Source: Primulina eburnea
Lineage: Eukaryota > Streptophyta > Magnoliopsida > Lamiales > Gesneriaceae
Reading direction: 5' to 3'
Length of the DNA: 64,000 nucleotides
NCBI RefSeq assembly: GCF_022965805.1
Contig: NW_027331385.1
Coordinates: 186,001 to 250,000, forward strand
Position 1 is the stretch's first letter. Each line of letters begins with the position of its first letter. A program made the position numbers and the translations under genes. The notes below the pieces were generated by a model. It was not told the DNA's origin and did no database searches. It saw only the letters and a list, made by a program, of their open reading frames with translations. Positions 1 to 10,982 of the stretch are shown here, piece by piece.

Positions 1-721
1 ATGCTTCACCTAAGTCCTGCATCGAGAACTTACTCGCTAACCATATCTTAGTTGATTGCAACATTCCTACATCATTCCCAATGAGTAGAATGTCATCAAC
101 ATAAAGCACCAGGAATGTCACAACACTCCCACTGACCTTCTTATACACACAGGGTTCCTCAGGATTCTTAGTAAATCAAACTCTTTGATTGTACTAGCGA
201 ATCTAAGGTTCCAACTCCTAGATGCCTGCTTTAGACCATAAATAGATCTCTGAAGTTTGCATACCATATGCTCACTTCCGATAGATGTAAACCCTCCAGG
301 TTTGAAACATGTAAATCACTTTCTTAAAATCCCCATTAAGAAAGACTGTCTTGACATCCATCTGCCATATCTCATAGTCATACCATGCAGCTATGACTAG
401 CAATATCCTTATAGACTTGAACATTGCAACTGGTGAAAAGGTTTCCTCAAAGTCAACTCCTTGTCTTTGAGTATATCATTTTGCCACCAATCGCGCCTTG
501 AAGGTCAATACCTTCCCATCCGCCCCAAGTTTCCTCTTGTAAATCCATTTACACCCTATGGGAACAATTCCCTCAGGTGGATCCACGAGATTCTACACTT
601 GGTTCGAATGCATGGAATTCATCTCAGATTCCATTGCTTCAAGCCATTTAGGATGAATCGGCATCAGATAATGCTTCCTTGAAGGTCCTTGGATCACATC
701 CATGGATAGGCTCATCATGGC
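1..721 (-). pseudogene. Ty1/copia reverse transcriptase remnant
   Basis: Minus-strand translation gives the Ty1/copia reverse transcriptase in pieces. Near 30-120 it reads LYVDDILLIGND, the YVDD catalytic box of copia RT; near 210-240 it reads KLQRSIYGLKQASR; near 540-720 it reads CKWIYKRKLG and HPKWLEAMESEMNSM, the start of the RT domain. Several frameshifts and small indels separate these blocks, so it is not functional. The gene runs off the left edge, so RNase H and the 3' LTR of this copy are outside the window. Its upstream part resumes at 2264, because a solo LTR with a 5-bp target duplication interrupts it at 721/2264. Assignment to Ty1/copia is firm; I do not name the lineage. Confidence 0.88.
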
Positions 722-2263
722 TGTGACACCCTGACCCGTTACAATTAAAATACAGCGGAATTTAAAATTTTCTTTCAAACGGAAGGAGTTTCAAAATACA
801 TTTTATAAAAGTGTTTACAAAATAACAACATGATCATTCCAATGACATAACAAAATACAAAATATCATTAGTGTGATCATGTTACAAAATGGTACAAAAT
901 AATCATCCTTCCAATCTTCGTATGCATATGACCCCCATCCACAGTCAACGTCCCGGTCCGTCGCTCTTATCTGCATCACATGAAAATAACTGAAATGAAA
1001 ATAAATCTCAGCAAGTGGAACTCTTACATAGCAATGATACATAGTATACTCTGTAAAACATGGCTTTTAAATCATAAATACCATCGACTCTGAAACATGA
1101 ATAACGTAGCAATAACTGTAGCAATAGCATAGCAATAGATAGCAAAACGATGGTATTTCTCTTTTCTATGGTTGGATTGATATCAGTAGTATCTGTGACT
1201 GTGGTTGCCAATATCCCATCGATATAAATCGATAACTGTGAGGGGATAAAAGCCTATGGTCGATGATCATCTAATTGCATGCAATGCTATGGCTATGATT
1301 AATCAATCCAATAAAACATTTGAATTCTCAATAACATTTAAAGCCGTCGTTTCGCAATCTCATAATATCTCTTGTATTCCCTTTTTAACAATAGTGAGAC
1401 ATCAATGCCTCCAATAGATAATCAATGAAATCAATACATAACAATGGATCAATGGAAGGGAATAACACTTTGAAACCTTTAAAACACAATACATATAATA
1501 TCATGTGAGCACAAGGGATGAAATTCCACTTACAAACCAATAGAACACCTCCAACTATACTCTTGGTACACCACCTACAACAATAATCCATAAATAACAC
1601 CAATATCAAGACTAAATCCAAGAGTCCATGCTAAATAATCCATAGAACCATCAAAACATCAAATCCAAAATAACCCTTAACTCGAAACCTCATTAGAATC
1701 GCACCAAAAACTTACCTAAGCTTCCTTATACCACGGAGAACGATGATCTCAAGTCGGAAATCCAAATAACTCCAAGAAACAAAGATAGGAAGCAAAAGAA
1801 ATGGATGGAAACCCTTAAGAATTGAGAGAATATCGAGAATGGAAGGAAGAAGATAAGGTAGGTATGGCCAACAACTCCCAAAAAGTCACTTAAAATCTCG
1901 CCCATACTTACACCGCGGGTGCGGTGCTACAAATACCGCGGGTGCGGTCTCACCGCGGGTGCGGTCCTTGCACTGCCGCGGGTGCGGTGTCCTCACGGCC
2001 TTCCAAATCCAAAATGATGAATAGTACACCGCGGGGGCACTCATTTAAGAGCGCGGGTGCACTCTACTCACGGCAATGAACAGTAACAAAACAACTAAAA
2101 TCGATTCGAAACGCTGAAACGAACAATCAACACCAACTAACACCTCAAATAAATAATAACCAATAATACTATAGCCCAAAACACAACTATAATCATCTAA
2201 TCACATAACCCAATTAACACAATAAAGCTTAAACCGTACCGTACACCGGGCTCGGCTATTACA
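722..2263 (-). mobile_element. Solo LTR, Tekay-like Ty3/gypsy ('LTR A')
   Basis: On the plus strand this begins TGTGACACCCTGACCC and ends CTCGGCTATTACA, so in sense orientation it is a TG...CA LTR on the minus strand. It is flanked by identical 5-bp duplications ATGGC (717-721 and 2264-2268), and copia coding sequence resumes on both sides. It matches the two LTRs of the full element at 33778-40494, which identifies the family. No internal region is present, so it is a solo LTR left by LTR-LTR recombination. A GC-rich cluster of ACCGCGGGTGCGGT-type motifs lies at about 1912-2060. Confidence 0.93.
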
Positions 2264-2660
2264 ATGGCCCTCTTCATGAAGCAGACCATACCTCATAGGT
2301 GGTCTCGAGACTCTCTCGGATCTTTTAGGAGCTTGTATCTCCTCACTTGGCTCTTCGGGTGTGGGTTCTATAATTGTGGGTGTCTCTCGAACCTCTTCGA
2401 GTTCTATCATCTCCCCTTTTCTATCCAATAGAAATTCCCTTTCCAAAAAGGTTGCATTCCTATAAACAAACGCCTTTGTTTCTTGAGGATGATAGAAATG
2501 ATATCCAACTGAATTCCTTGGATATCCCACAAAGTAGCATAAAATGGATCGACTATCCAATTTATCTCCCACTACCTGCTTCATAAGCAGGGCACCCCCA
2601 TAATCTAAGATAAGAATACTTAGGAGGCTTACCCATCCATATCTCATATGGTGTATGCCT
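2264..2660 (-). pseudogene. Ty1/copia integrase C-terminus and linker
   Basis: Minus-strand translation contains LDSRSILCYFVGYPRNSVGY, HPQETKAFVYRNATFLEREF and LDRKGEMIELEEVRETP, followed by an acidic, proline-rich linker and PPMRYGLLHEEG. This is the typical C-terminal part of a plant copia integrase leading to RT. It joins the RT block at 1-721 once the solo LTR is disregarded. On the upstream side it begins abruptly near PYEIWMGKPP, so the catalytic integrase core is missing. A frame change occurs near 2580-2600. It is a dead remnant. Confidence 0.87.
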
Positions 2661-2901
2661 TTGAATGGACATTTAATGGAATATCTTTTAATTTTAAGTT
2701 ATAGAGATCGTTTTCAAGTTCTCAAGTACCAATTAAACATTCATTCTTGTAAATGTTGCAAACACCTTTGCAGAATAAACAAGAATATCTATTTTTATCA
2801 CAATAGAAATGGAATCAATGTTTTTCACCAAAATGGTACAAACAAAACATCTCTTAAAAAAAATAACTTAAAATCATTGTTCAACAATAAGTAAACATTT
2901 C
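2661..2901 (-). pseudogene. Degenerate copia protease/pre-integrase segment with deletion
   Basis: Between the gag-protease block and the integrase C-terminus only about 240 bp remain. The minus-strand frames show weak copia pre-integrase similarity (for example FLRDVLFVPFW, resembling the usual 'LxDVLYVP' block) with many stops. The integrase zinc finger and D,D,E core that should lie here are absent, so an internal deletion is inferred with a breakpoint somewhere near 2680. There is no usable reading frame. Confidence 0.6.
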
Positions 2902-3933
2902 TTAAGGTCTTGACAGCAACTCTTGCTCCATAGCCATTCTCAAGAAGGTCACACCTTCCTTAAGCATTCTACTTCTTCCCATCACCTGTAACACATTACA
3001 GAGATGTGAGTCATAACAGGTATCTAATACCAAAGAAGTAGAGTTAACTGAAATGTTTACTTCAATGTAGAACATATCATTTCCAGAACTTTTCTGGGCA
3101 AGATATTCTTTGCAATTACGCCTCCAATGTCCAGGCTTCTTGCAGTGATAACAAACATCACTAGTCTTGTCAGCCCTAACTGGTGTGGCTGCCACAACGG
3201 GATTCGGAGATTGCCTCAACAAGGGCACGTTCTTCTTGGGACGTTGGAAAGAACTCTTCTTTCCCTTCCCATGTGGATCAATCTTCGTACCAGATGAACA
3301 ACCCACATAAAGAACCAACTTCTCTTTCTTGATGGTTGATTCAAACGTAACAAGCATATTCACCAACTCCTCAAGGGTCGGCTCCATCTTGTTCATGTTG
3401 AAGTTCACCACAAAAGGATCAAATGAGCTAGGCAATGATAACAGCAATACGTCGGTGGTCAACTCCGAAGGTAAGATCATATCCATGCCAACGAGCTTAT
3501 CCACGAGCCCAATCAACTTTAAGCCATGCTCATGGACCGAGGCCCCATCTCGCCTGCGCATAGTGATCAGGTCCTTGACGGTAGCATGCCTAAGAGGCCG
3601 AGTCTGCTCACCAAAGAGCTATTTGAGGTGCTTATGAATGTCAGCAGCATTCTTTGCATCCTCAAAACGCCTCTGCAGCTCATCATTCATAGAAGTCTGC
3701 ATATAACACCTGGCTATCAAGTCATGGTCACACCATTCCTTGTAAGCCTGCAATTCCTCAGGATTGCAGTTAGTCGGAGCCTCAACAGGGGGCGACTCAC
3801 TCAGTGTATATGCTACCCTTTCCGAATTCAAGACGATTTTCAGGTTTCTTAGCCAAGTGAGGTAATTAGGTCCAGTAAATATGTGTTTGTCGAGTATTAT
3901 GGATATCGGATTGCGAATCGAAGACATTGTCAA
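2902..3933 (-). pseudogene. Ty1/copia gag and start of protease
   Basis: Two minus-strand reading frames make up gag. The upstream one (3619-3933) begins with a plausible start MTMSSIRNPISIILDKHIF followed by GPNYLTWLRNLKIVL, the N-terminal block of plant copia gag. The downstream one (2902-3561) continues with the gag core, a basic linker, a CCHC zinc knuckle CYHCKKPGHWRRNC (CX2CX4HX4C) and the protease start LVLDTCYDSHLCN, where the usual DTG motif reads DTC. A frame break near 3600 separates them. The altered protease triad and the frame break show that it is inactive. It lies 5' of the integrase/RT remnants on the same strand, as expected for one element. Confidence 0.88.
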
Positions 3934-5716
3934 TTTGTACTGAAAAGTGAAAACAGATTAATGTTGGTGACTATTTTAAAATATTTAGTAAGATATGAAG
4001 TTTGGACTTTTACTTCATAAATATTAGCTCCCACTGTTTTGACATCTTTCACTACCCTCTAGTGAAAACGGGAAACTCCTTTCCTCAGTAGGTACGTAAG
4101 GTCCAATTAGCGAATTATGATCCCGAATAATATCAGCCAATCACAATTCCTAAAAGGTAGTTTCCAATTGCATCACAATGCAACCCTCTACGTAAACTTT
4201 TGTCTCACGTTTGATTAGGACCCAATAATATGACGTCGTTCATCTTCACGTGTCAAGCCTTATCCATCGATGTTGAACCTTAATGGACGGTCGCCATGAG
4301 TTCCCCCAATAATATGAGCCGAAATCATGGGAGTTCCACGTAGTTCACATCACCATGTCAATGGATGTCACAGCTTTCCGGCACCCAAAGCTCCCCCAAT
4401 AATATGAGCCGAGCCCCGAGTACGGGTAGCGTTCATCATGCACCCATTGTCGATGGAAGACAAGGAAATTATAAACAAATTTATAATTCCCCTTTTCGGG
4501 CTTGATATTAATTTTGAATCTTATTCAAAATGAGGGTTTTTAATTTTGAAAGGTCTCATCATTAATTTTATTTTAAAAGCTCGCCATGTTTGATCGTATG
4601 TTTGCCGGATTCATGCAACTTAGTTATTATCATAATAATAACGCACATACTCATTATTTATAACATATCATGCATATATTATAAACAGTAAACAAAACAA
4701 GGATGATCAATCGCCCCAATACTAACGGACCGTGTGAGCTAAACACGGGCCTAGGTCCAATCTTAGGGAAATGCACGGGATGCAAATGCAACTATTACAT
4801 AAGCTTCCAATATTTACATATCTTCGATCTTCATAATCATCATGGCCACCATCTTCCAATCTTGATCATCCACTATACTAATATTTACAAATAAATATCT
4901 ATGGCAAATAGGGATACATCTCATGGGGTGGGAACGGGCCATAAACCAAGCCCACATTATAAATTGATAATTATTACAATCATTCAACACAAAATATCCT
5001 AGCATACACCTAGCAAATTGGGCTTGGGCTTTTGATCATCCTTCATGCATAATATCACATATCATACACCATCAATTAATTATCACAATAATTAATTGAT
5101 CCAATATTATATATCTTGATCCAATCAGTAACCACCACGATTATAAACTAAATTAACAAAGTATACAAACACCTTTGTCTACTTTCCAATTAATTTATTT
5201 ATAACCGAATTTCTTATAAATCACAATTTACTATAAATAATTAAAGTCCAACTTCAATTATTTATTTCATGAGAAAAATTTGCAACTTTTGTAATTTTAA
5301 ACTTAAGGGCCCAAAAACTTATTTTTCACCAAAAACATTTTGGCCCATTTAAAATTCACAAACATGTTAGCCATCCAATGGCCCAACAACTCAAGGCCCA
5401 TGACACTTTGATAATCCAAAACACTTTTGGAAACCCTAGTCGTCATCGCCGTCACCGGAGCTCCGTCGCCGGATTCCGGCAACAAAAATATTTTTTTTTA
5501 TTTTCGAAGGGGCTATTCGGGCAGCCCCTCGGGCTGCCCTAGCTGCCCGAAATGGGCAGCCCCTCGGGCAGCCCGAGCTGCCCGAAACGGGCAGCATGTT
5601 GCTGCCCGAAACATGCCCCAAAAATCCTTGACATTGTTGCAAAATTTTTGTTCTCATGCGGTTAGAAATCAATCTCAACATAATATCTTGTATTTGCTAC
5701 ACAAAATCGTAACCAT
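3934..5716 (-). other. Copia untranslated leader (PBS to gag)
   Basis: About 1.8 kb lies between the primer-binding site and gag of the minus-strand copia element and has no convincing coding potential. It holds AT-rich stretches, two copies of the phrase CCCAATAATATGAGCCGA (near 4306 and 4396), and a GC-rich hairpin cluster at 5512-5610. I interpret it as the 5' leader. Short open frames here lack any recognisable domain. Confidence 0.6.
5512..5610. repeat. GGGCAGC/GCTGCCC inverted-repeat cluster
   Basis: The short words GGGCAGC and GCTGCCC (mutual reverse complements) alternate repeatedly over about 100 bp, often joined as GGGCAGCCCCTCGGGCTGCCC. They can fold into several alternative hairpins. 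The cluster lies in the leader of the copia element, between PBS and gag, in otherwise AT-rich DNA. Confidence 0.75.
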
Positions 5717-5731
5717 AGCTCGGATACCACT
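5717..5731 (-). promoter_or_regulatory. Copia primer-binding site
   Basis: Read on the minus strand, AGTGGTATCCGAGC directly follows the LTR end (...CCCTTTCA). TGGTATCCGAGC differs by one base from TGGTATCAGAGC, the complement of the initiator-Met tRNA 3' end used by most plant LTR elements. Its position fixes the LTR boundary at 5732. Confidence 0.75.
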
Positions 5732-7890
5732 TGAAAGGGGATCGGTTACGGTGACCGGAAGCGCAACGGAAGTCAAAAATTTCGATTTTTCATAAGAAAT
5801 TTCGGCAACCATCATTTTGTTGTAGCAAATACATTTAAACACCATTGTCATGTCATACATAGGGTGTTTAGAAGTTTTACCTATCAATCTTTAAAAGATT
5901 GATTGTGGCTCCAACTTTGTTGTCAAACAACAAAGCTCTTGAAAGGATGACAATCTACAAGCCTCCTTCTCCAAGTTCTTGAATCTTTCCTTCAAATTAG
6001 GCCCACCACCAACTAGGTAGATCCCCTCATATTTTGCACTAGAAAAATATGAGGATTTTTCAAAGAGAAGTGAATTGTTTTTCAACAATTGAAGAACAAG
6101 AAAAATGAGAGAAAAATGGAGAGAAAAAGCCTTGTAATTTCGGCCAAGGTGTGTACAATGGGGGGAAAGGGAGACTAGTCGTGGTTGTGGGAAAAGGTGT
6201 TCCAAAAAAGTTGCATGCCTTGCCTTGAAAACTCAAAAAGTAGTCTCCCAACCTTTCACCTCCCATGCATGATATATTATATGGTTTTTATCAAAATAAA
6301 AAACCATGGACTAAATTTAATTATCTCAAACATATTTGAGACTAATTAAACATTACTTGAATTTACCCAAGTCCCACTAGTTAAATAATTAATTTAAATT
6401 GAGCTCTACAAGACTCAATATAATTTAATTAATTCAACACTTGAATTAATTTAATTATTTGGACTCTACTAGGTCCACTAGTGTTTAATTAATTCAACAC
6501 TTGAATTAATTTAATTTAGTCCATAATAATGTCTATGAAAATCACAATTTTCAAATACATTATTCTCTTGGCCAAATTTTAATTTAGGAACACTTCCATA
6601 AATCAAAATTTATATTTCTCTCATAGAAGTCATACTTCTATTTTTCTTTACACTTATAAACTCATTTATAAGTCATTCAACACATTGAACTATTTTCTCC
6701 TTTATAGAAGTCATACTTCTAATTTTCCTCACGCTTCTAAACTCCTTTATAAGCCGTTCAACACATTGAAATATTTTTACTTCTCAACGGGATCTAGAAA
6801 GCTAGTACTTGTGTGGCCCTCAATGGTTCATTGATACAACTAGCCGTGGGTTCACATCTCCATGTGATTCGGACTAAACATGTCCTTATATGAGCATACC
6901 CCAATTCCTCCATTCTTACTTATCAACTCCTTGATAACAAGAACGTCAGAACTCAAGTCTGATAGTACCCAACCAATCATGTTAAACGCCTAGCAGCATC
7001 GCTTACATGATTCCCTAGGTATCAAATGATAGTGCCTGCAAGAACCATTCAATTATGGTTAGCGTACAGTACGGTCCCTTCAACTCATATATCCCGATCG
7101 ATTCGACAACCATTGGTTTATCGAGAATTGTCAATGAATCGATACTATGTGTCATGTCGTAGTTGCATCGATGGTGTAATCTATGAAACACTTTCATAAT
7201 TACCACCATACTCTGGCCAGAGATTTCGATCTACATACACATGATAACACATAGGATATCCATACCCGAAGGTAAGCGGTGAATCCCCGACTACAATGCA
7301 TCGACTCCTATGTGTTTCGACAGAACACCCAACCTTGCCACCTAATGACCCCATGAGAGTCGGTAAACAAGTCAAAGTGTAATTCTAGCACATAGAGTCT
7401 CAATGTTGTCCCGGGTCATAAGGACTAATTCTGTACAACCATAAACTCGGACATTTCCACTCGATAAGTGAGAACCACTTGGAAAGTCCTTTTATGGAGG
7501 GTTGTTCAGTGCACTCTACAAGGAGCACCTATCTGCATGCTCGGACATCACAATGTCCCCTACCAATGAAACATGGTACTCACATCGCAGATACTAGTCT
7601 CTAACTCGAGCGGGCTATATCCTTCTTAGTGGCGGCTGAATCGACTAGGAACCGTTTAGAATATACAGTATTACAAATATGAGTTTCATGATACTCATCA
7701 TATGAGCATCTCGTATTCTTTCTACTATTTGTATATTCAAGGGCTTTATCTATGCAACTAGCATGGGTATATAGATAAAGATGTGCCAAAGTAATAATTT
7801 CAAATATTATTAAAATAAAGATTGCTTATACATAGAGTTTCATTGTGAACACTCGGCCAACACTTGGCTCCACGGGCACCTACTCTAACA
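5732..7890 (-). mobile_element. Ty1/copia LTR shared by two tandem copies
   Basis: Sense (minus) sequence starts TGTTAGAGTAGGTGCCC at 7890 and ends GATCCCCTTTCA at 5732, a TG...CA LTR of 2159 bp. Its downstream side carries a PBS and gag leader. Its upstream side carries a polypurine tract and the RNase H C-terminus of another copia internal region in the same orientation. It is therefore the middle LTR of an LTR-internal-LTR-internal-LTR arrangement. It contains an imperfect internal duplication of about 91 bp (6624-6714 and 6715 to about 6790) and two copies of an AT-rich word near 6421 and 6483. No coding region is seen. Confidence 0.8.
6624..6790. repeat. Imperfect tandem duplication inside copia LTR
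   Basis: Two adjacent copies of about 91 bp begin with TAGAAGTCATACTTCT at 6624 and 6715. Each contains a TTTATAAG block and then TTCAACACATTGAA. They differ by several substitutions, so the duplication is not recent. Confidence 0.65.
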
Positions 7891-8003
7891 ATCTCCCACT
7901 TGCACTAGAGCCAACTACCCATATGCTTTAAACCCATTGATTCGCAATGCTTGTCGAATAATGGTCTAGGTAAAGGCTTAGCTAGTGGGTTGTTATTACA
8001 TTG
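7891..8003 (-). pseudogene. C-terminus of copia RNase H with polypurine tract
   Basis: Minus-strand translation just outside the LTR reads NPLAKPLPRPLFDKHCESMG, then LKHMGSWL and a stop, the standard C-terminal end of plant copia pol after RNase H. TGCAAGTGGGAGAT, a purine-rich tract that typically primes plus-strand synthesis, then abuts the LTR at 7890. The fragment is cut off near 8003-8034, where LTR B sequence of a gypsy element takes over. It belongs to a second copia copy upstream of the shared LTR. Confidence 0.82.
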
Positions 8004-8034
8004 GATGCAACTAGCATGGTCTGCCACCTACTCT

Positions 8035-8827
8035 CACAACTCGATTCAGATTTGATACGAGTTTCCCTAAATCACATACTAGATTGTTATTACATTGATT
8101 ATGTAATGTCTTGTTTATTGATTTATATTCGAGTCCTGAGATAGGAGATATTGGCAGATTGGCCAAAACTAGACGTTTCGGTGTATCGACGCATATGAGC
8201 AGATTTGCTATATGTGCAGACCTCGATACAGAGTTGACCGGAGTCTAGGAATAAGACGTACCGTTGCCCCGAGTGGTTGGGTAGGTGACAGACCGTCTTA
8301 TTCACACCGGGATCCCTAGATTAGAAATGAGTCGAGTCAAGATTTAAATGTTGAATATAGATTTGTATTCTTCTACATGTTTAGATTTGCATTCATGTTA
8401 TTTGATATATGCTATGCTCTTGTACATGATTATTACATTGCATGCATCCATGTTTTATACTGGGATATGTTCTCACCGGAGTTATCCGGCTGTTGTCGTG
8501 TCTGTATGTGTGCATGGGAACAGGTGGGGCAGGATCAGGGTCACGACGAGGAAGAGAGAGTTGATAGCGTGGTGATGCCGGGTGTAGCAGCAGATTACTA
8601 GTAGTTTCTGTTTAGATCTGAACTACTTGTATATGAGATTTGAACATTAGTTGTATGGTTGTACTAGACAGACTTGTATGTATCCGATGTTGTTTAATTA
8701 TTATAAGGATATGTCATGCTTTCATTATACATATGAATTAATGTTAAAAGCAAATTTTTGACCCACATTTTCGAACAAAGATCCAATTAAATCCCAAAAG
8801 AATTGAGTTAGAACCCGGGTCCCCACA
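8035..8827 (+). mobile_element. 3' part of a diverged Tekay-like LTR ('LTR B')
   Basis: The sequence aligns with the last third of the solo LTRs in the satellite array. Shared blocks include ATCACATACTAGATT, GTCTAGGAATAAGACGTAC, CCCCGAGTGGTTGGGTAGGT and CTCACCGGAGTTATCCG. It ends GGGTCCCCACA like those copies. It is clearly more diverged from them than they are from one another, so it is an older or different subfamily member. The 5' two thirds are missing; the left breakpoint lies between 8003 and 8035. A PBS follows immediately, so this was a 5' LTR. Confidence 0.85.
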
Positions 8828-8832
8828 ACAGG

Positions 8833-8844
8833 TGGTATCAGAGC
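8833..8844 (+). promoter_or_regulatory. Primer-binding site (tRNA-iMet type)
   Basis: TGGTATCAGAGC lies 5 bases after the LTR B end at 8827. It is the exact complement expected for the 3' end of initiator methionine tRNA, the usual primer for plant Ty3/gypsy elements. Confidence 0.85.
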
Positions 8845-9088
8845 AGTAGGTTCTGTAGACTGAGATAGAATAGAATGAGCGGGGTAGATCGAGTCATCTT
8901 CCTTGCTTATATCTTGCTAGCATGTCATGATTTATTGCTTTCCCTATTGTATGTTGTTGTATTATCTGAATTGATTTACAGCATTTCAAGCCTGAATCAG
9001 AACCGATTTTTGATCAGAGGTATATAATCAGAGGAGGGCTGAGACAGATGATATTGATTGTGTACTAATCAGTGTTATAATCAGATTT

Positions 9089-9766
9089 ATGCCGCCTAGA
9101 CGTATACCACAGCCAGAGCAGGGTAGTACATCAGGTGCACAGATGGATGTCACTGCTACGCCGATGGAGACCTTATTGAAGAGATTTCAGTCTTTCCATC
9201 CGCCTACCCTGAAGGGCACAGAGAGTGCAGTCGAGTGCGAGAGCTGGCTTGATGATATCGAGATGCTGTTTGAGTCTTTGGCATATACTGATGAGCGACG
9301 TGTGAAACTGATAGGGCATCAGATGCAAGAGGTTGCCAAGAGCTGGTGGTTGACTACGAAGAGAGCCTTGGAGCACCGAGGCATTGACATCACGTGGAAA
9401 GTCTTTAAAGATGAGTTCTATCAGCGCTTCTTCCCCGTTTCCTACCGAAAAGATAAAGTAGCTGAATTTGCGAATTTGAAGCAGGGACAGTGGAACATCG
9501 AGGAGTATGTTGCTAAATTTTCTGCGTTGCTTCGATTTGCACCGCATGTGGCCGGGAACGACGAGGCAGTGGCCGATCAGTTCATCAACGGGTTGAACCC
9601 AGATGTTTTTACTTTGGTGAACACGGGACGGCCTAGTACTTTTTCAGAGGCACTGAACCGAGCTAAGGGAGTAGAGGCTGGCTTAATCAGGCAGCGAGGA
9701 GCTTCCTACGGTGTTCAGGGGCAGAGACCGCCACAGTCCACGACCGTACAATTTCCACAACGATAA
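9089..9766 (+). pseudogene. Tekay-like gypsy gag, 3' truncated
   Basis: A 225-residue frame starts at the first ATG after the PBS leader. It contains a retrotransposon gag domain at about residues 30-190, with WLDDIEMLFESL, KSWWLTTKRAL, FYQRFFPVSYRKDK and FANLKQGQWNIEEYVAKFS, the order typical of plant Ty3/gypsy gag. The frame stops at the point where plus-strand gag sequence is replaced by reverse-oriented gag of another element (junction about 9757-9765). The zinc knuckle, protease and pol that should follow are missing. The family call rests on gag pattern and LTR type. Confidence 0.85.
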
Positions 9767-9927
9767 CAAGTATGAGTGCCAAATCTGCACTCTCCACGGT
9801 GATGCTTGCCACACTTTGGACACAGCGGCTTCTCGGGATCAACTGGAACTGGCGGTGGTCTAGGACTCGGCTCCATTTTGTGCCCTTGCCCTTGAAACGA
9901 TCCCTGCCCCTCTGATTAGAACCCAGG
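9764..9927 (-). pseudogene. Minus-strand Tekay gag fragment (zinc-knuckle region)
   Basis: The sequence is nearly identical to 37830-37990 of the full Tekay element. On the minus strand it encodes the basic linker [12 protein letters not shown] and the region up to the CCHC knuckle, with frameshifts. It continues at 16497-17253 once CRM element 1, inserted between 9927 and 16497, is disregarded. The left end is cut by the recombination junction with the plus-strand gag. Confidence 0.85.
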
Positions 9928-10844
9928 TGATGCGAACGTGGACGTCCCAAGGAAAGCATGGGATCCTTTGCAGTTGCCGGAGGGACCAATCACGAGGGGT
10001 CGACTAAAGAGATTCAAGGAGGCGCTACAAGGAGTCATGAGCAAGCCGGAAGAGGTCGTGATGCATGGGAGTACGTTTGGAGGCCAACGGAAAGTCATTC
10101 AAGCATTGATGTTGCTGATAGAGTCTGGACGGACCTGCACACGGACCTACACACGGGGTCCGTGTCCTTTACAAGCTGGGATGAGTTTTTACAGTGGCTC
10201 CACGGACCTGGAGACGGACCCAGGCACGGGGTCCGTGCCCTTTGTTATTGGCGAAGACAGTGCCTACACGGACCCGCACACGGAGGCGAGCACGGGGTCC
10301 GTGTCCCTTGTTTCCGACTGAAGAGTTTTACAGTATGTACACGGACCCTGACACGGAGGTCTACACGGGGTCCGTGTCCTATGTTTTCTGCGCGGATTTG
10401 TTTCCTTTTCTAGAGTTTTATTATTTTGGGAGACTAGATTTTTGATATCTTTTGATATATAGACTATGTTGGACAAATTTTTAGAACACAATACACATAT
10501 TATTTTGAGTTTATCAAACTTGTGAGAATTTTCTCTCAACTTTTCAAAGCTTTTAGCTTTGTCAAATCAAATCAAACTTATCAAAGTTTTTAACTTTGTG
10601 GCGTTTGTCAGTCGTTGCTTGTGCGGATTGTCGTAGGCGAAGTTCTTCGAAGGTTCGTATAGTTTTCGATTGTTTATCCTCGTGTTTATTTGTTGCTAAA
10701 CTCTTGCTAGTTTAGAGGTGAATATCACACAATACTTGAATCAAAAGATCGGGAAAACACACGGATCTTAATATCGTAATTGAATAGAGGGTGCGATTTA
10801 TTTTTAATCGTGTTTTCTATTTATTCGTGTCAAGATTCACATCA
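9928..10844 (+). repeat. 5' LTR of CRM-like element 1
   Basis: This 917-bp LTR begins TGATGCGAACGTGGACG and ends AAGATTCACATCA. Its first half holds four imperfect units of CACGGACC...GGTCCGTG inverted repeats (10125-10380). A TATA-like GATATATAGAC lies near 10455. It also carries part of the coding tail ([15 protein letters not shown]) that is used in the 3' copy. The copia-type TGGTATCAGAGC PBS expected after 10846 is absent. Confidence 0.92.
10125..10380. repeat. Four inverted-repeat units in CRM LTR
   Basis: Units of roughly 65-80 bp each contain one or two CACGGACC words followed by CGGGGTCCGTG, the reverse complement, at about 10125-10170, 10200-10240, 10266-10310 and 10339-10380. Each can form a short GC-rich stem. 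Equivalent units recur in the 3' LTR (15778-16035) and both LTRs of element 2 (17365-17610 and 21560-21805). Confidence 0.85.
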
Positions 10845-10982
10845 TTTGGGTGAGTATTTGTTGTGAGCATACAAATAAAGAGGTAAAAGACGAGTGAATT
10901 TCTTTGGAGTGATCGTGAGCATTTGGGTGAGGATTATTTTATTTCTACTAACCTTTTCTTGCAGGTACAACTTTGAAATTAA

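Noticed and set aside
5427..5795. Proline/alanine/arginine-rich frame in the copia leader as a gene
   Set aside because: Composition is dictated by the GGGCAGC/GCTGCCC repeats. The frame spans the PBS and LTR boundary, so it is not a real gene.
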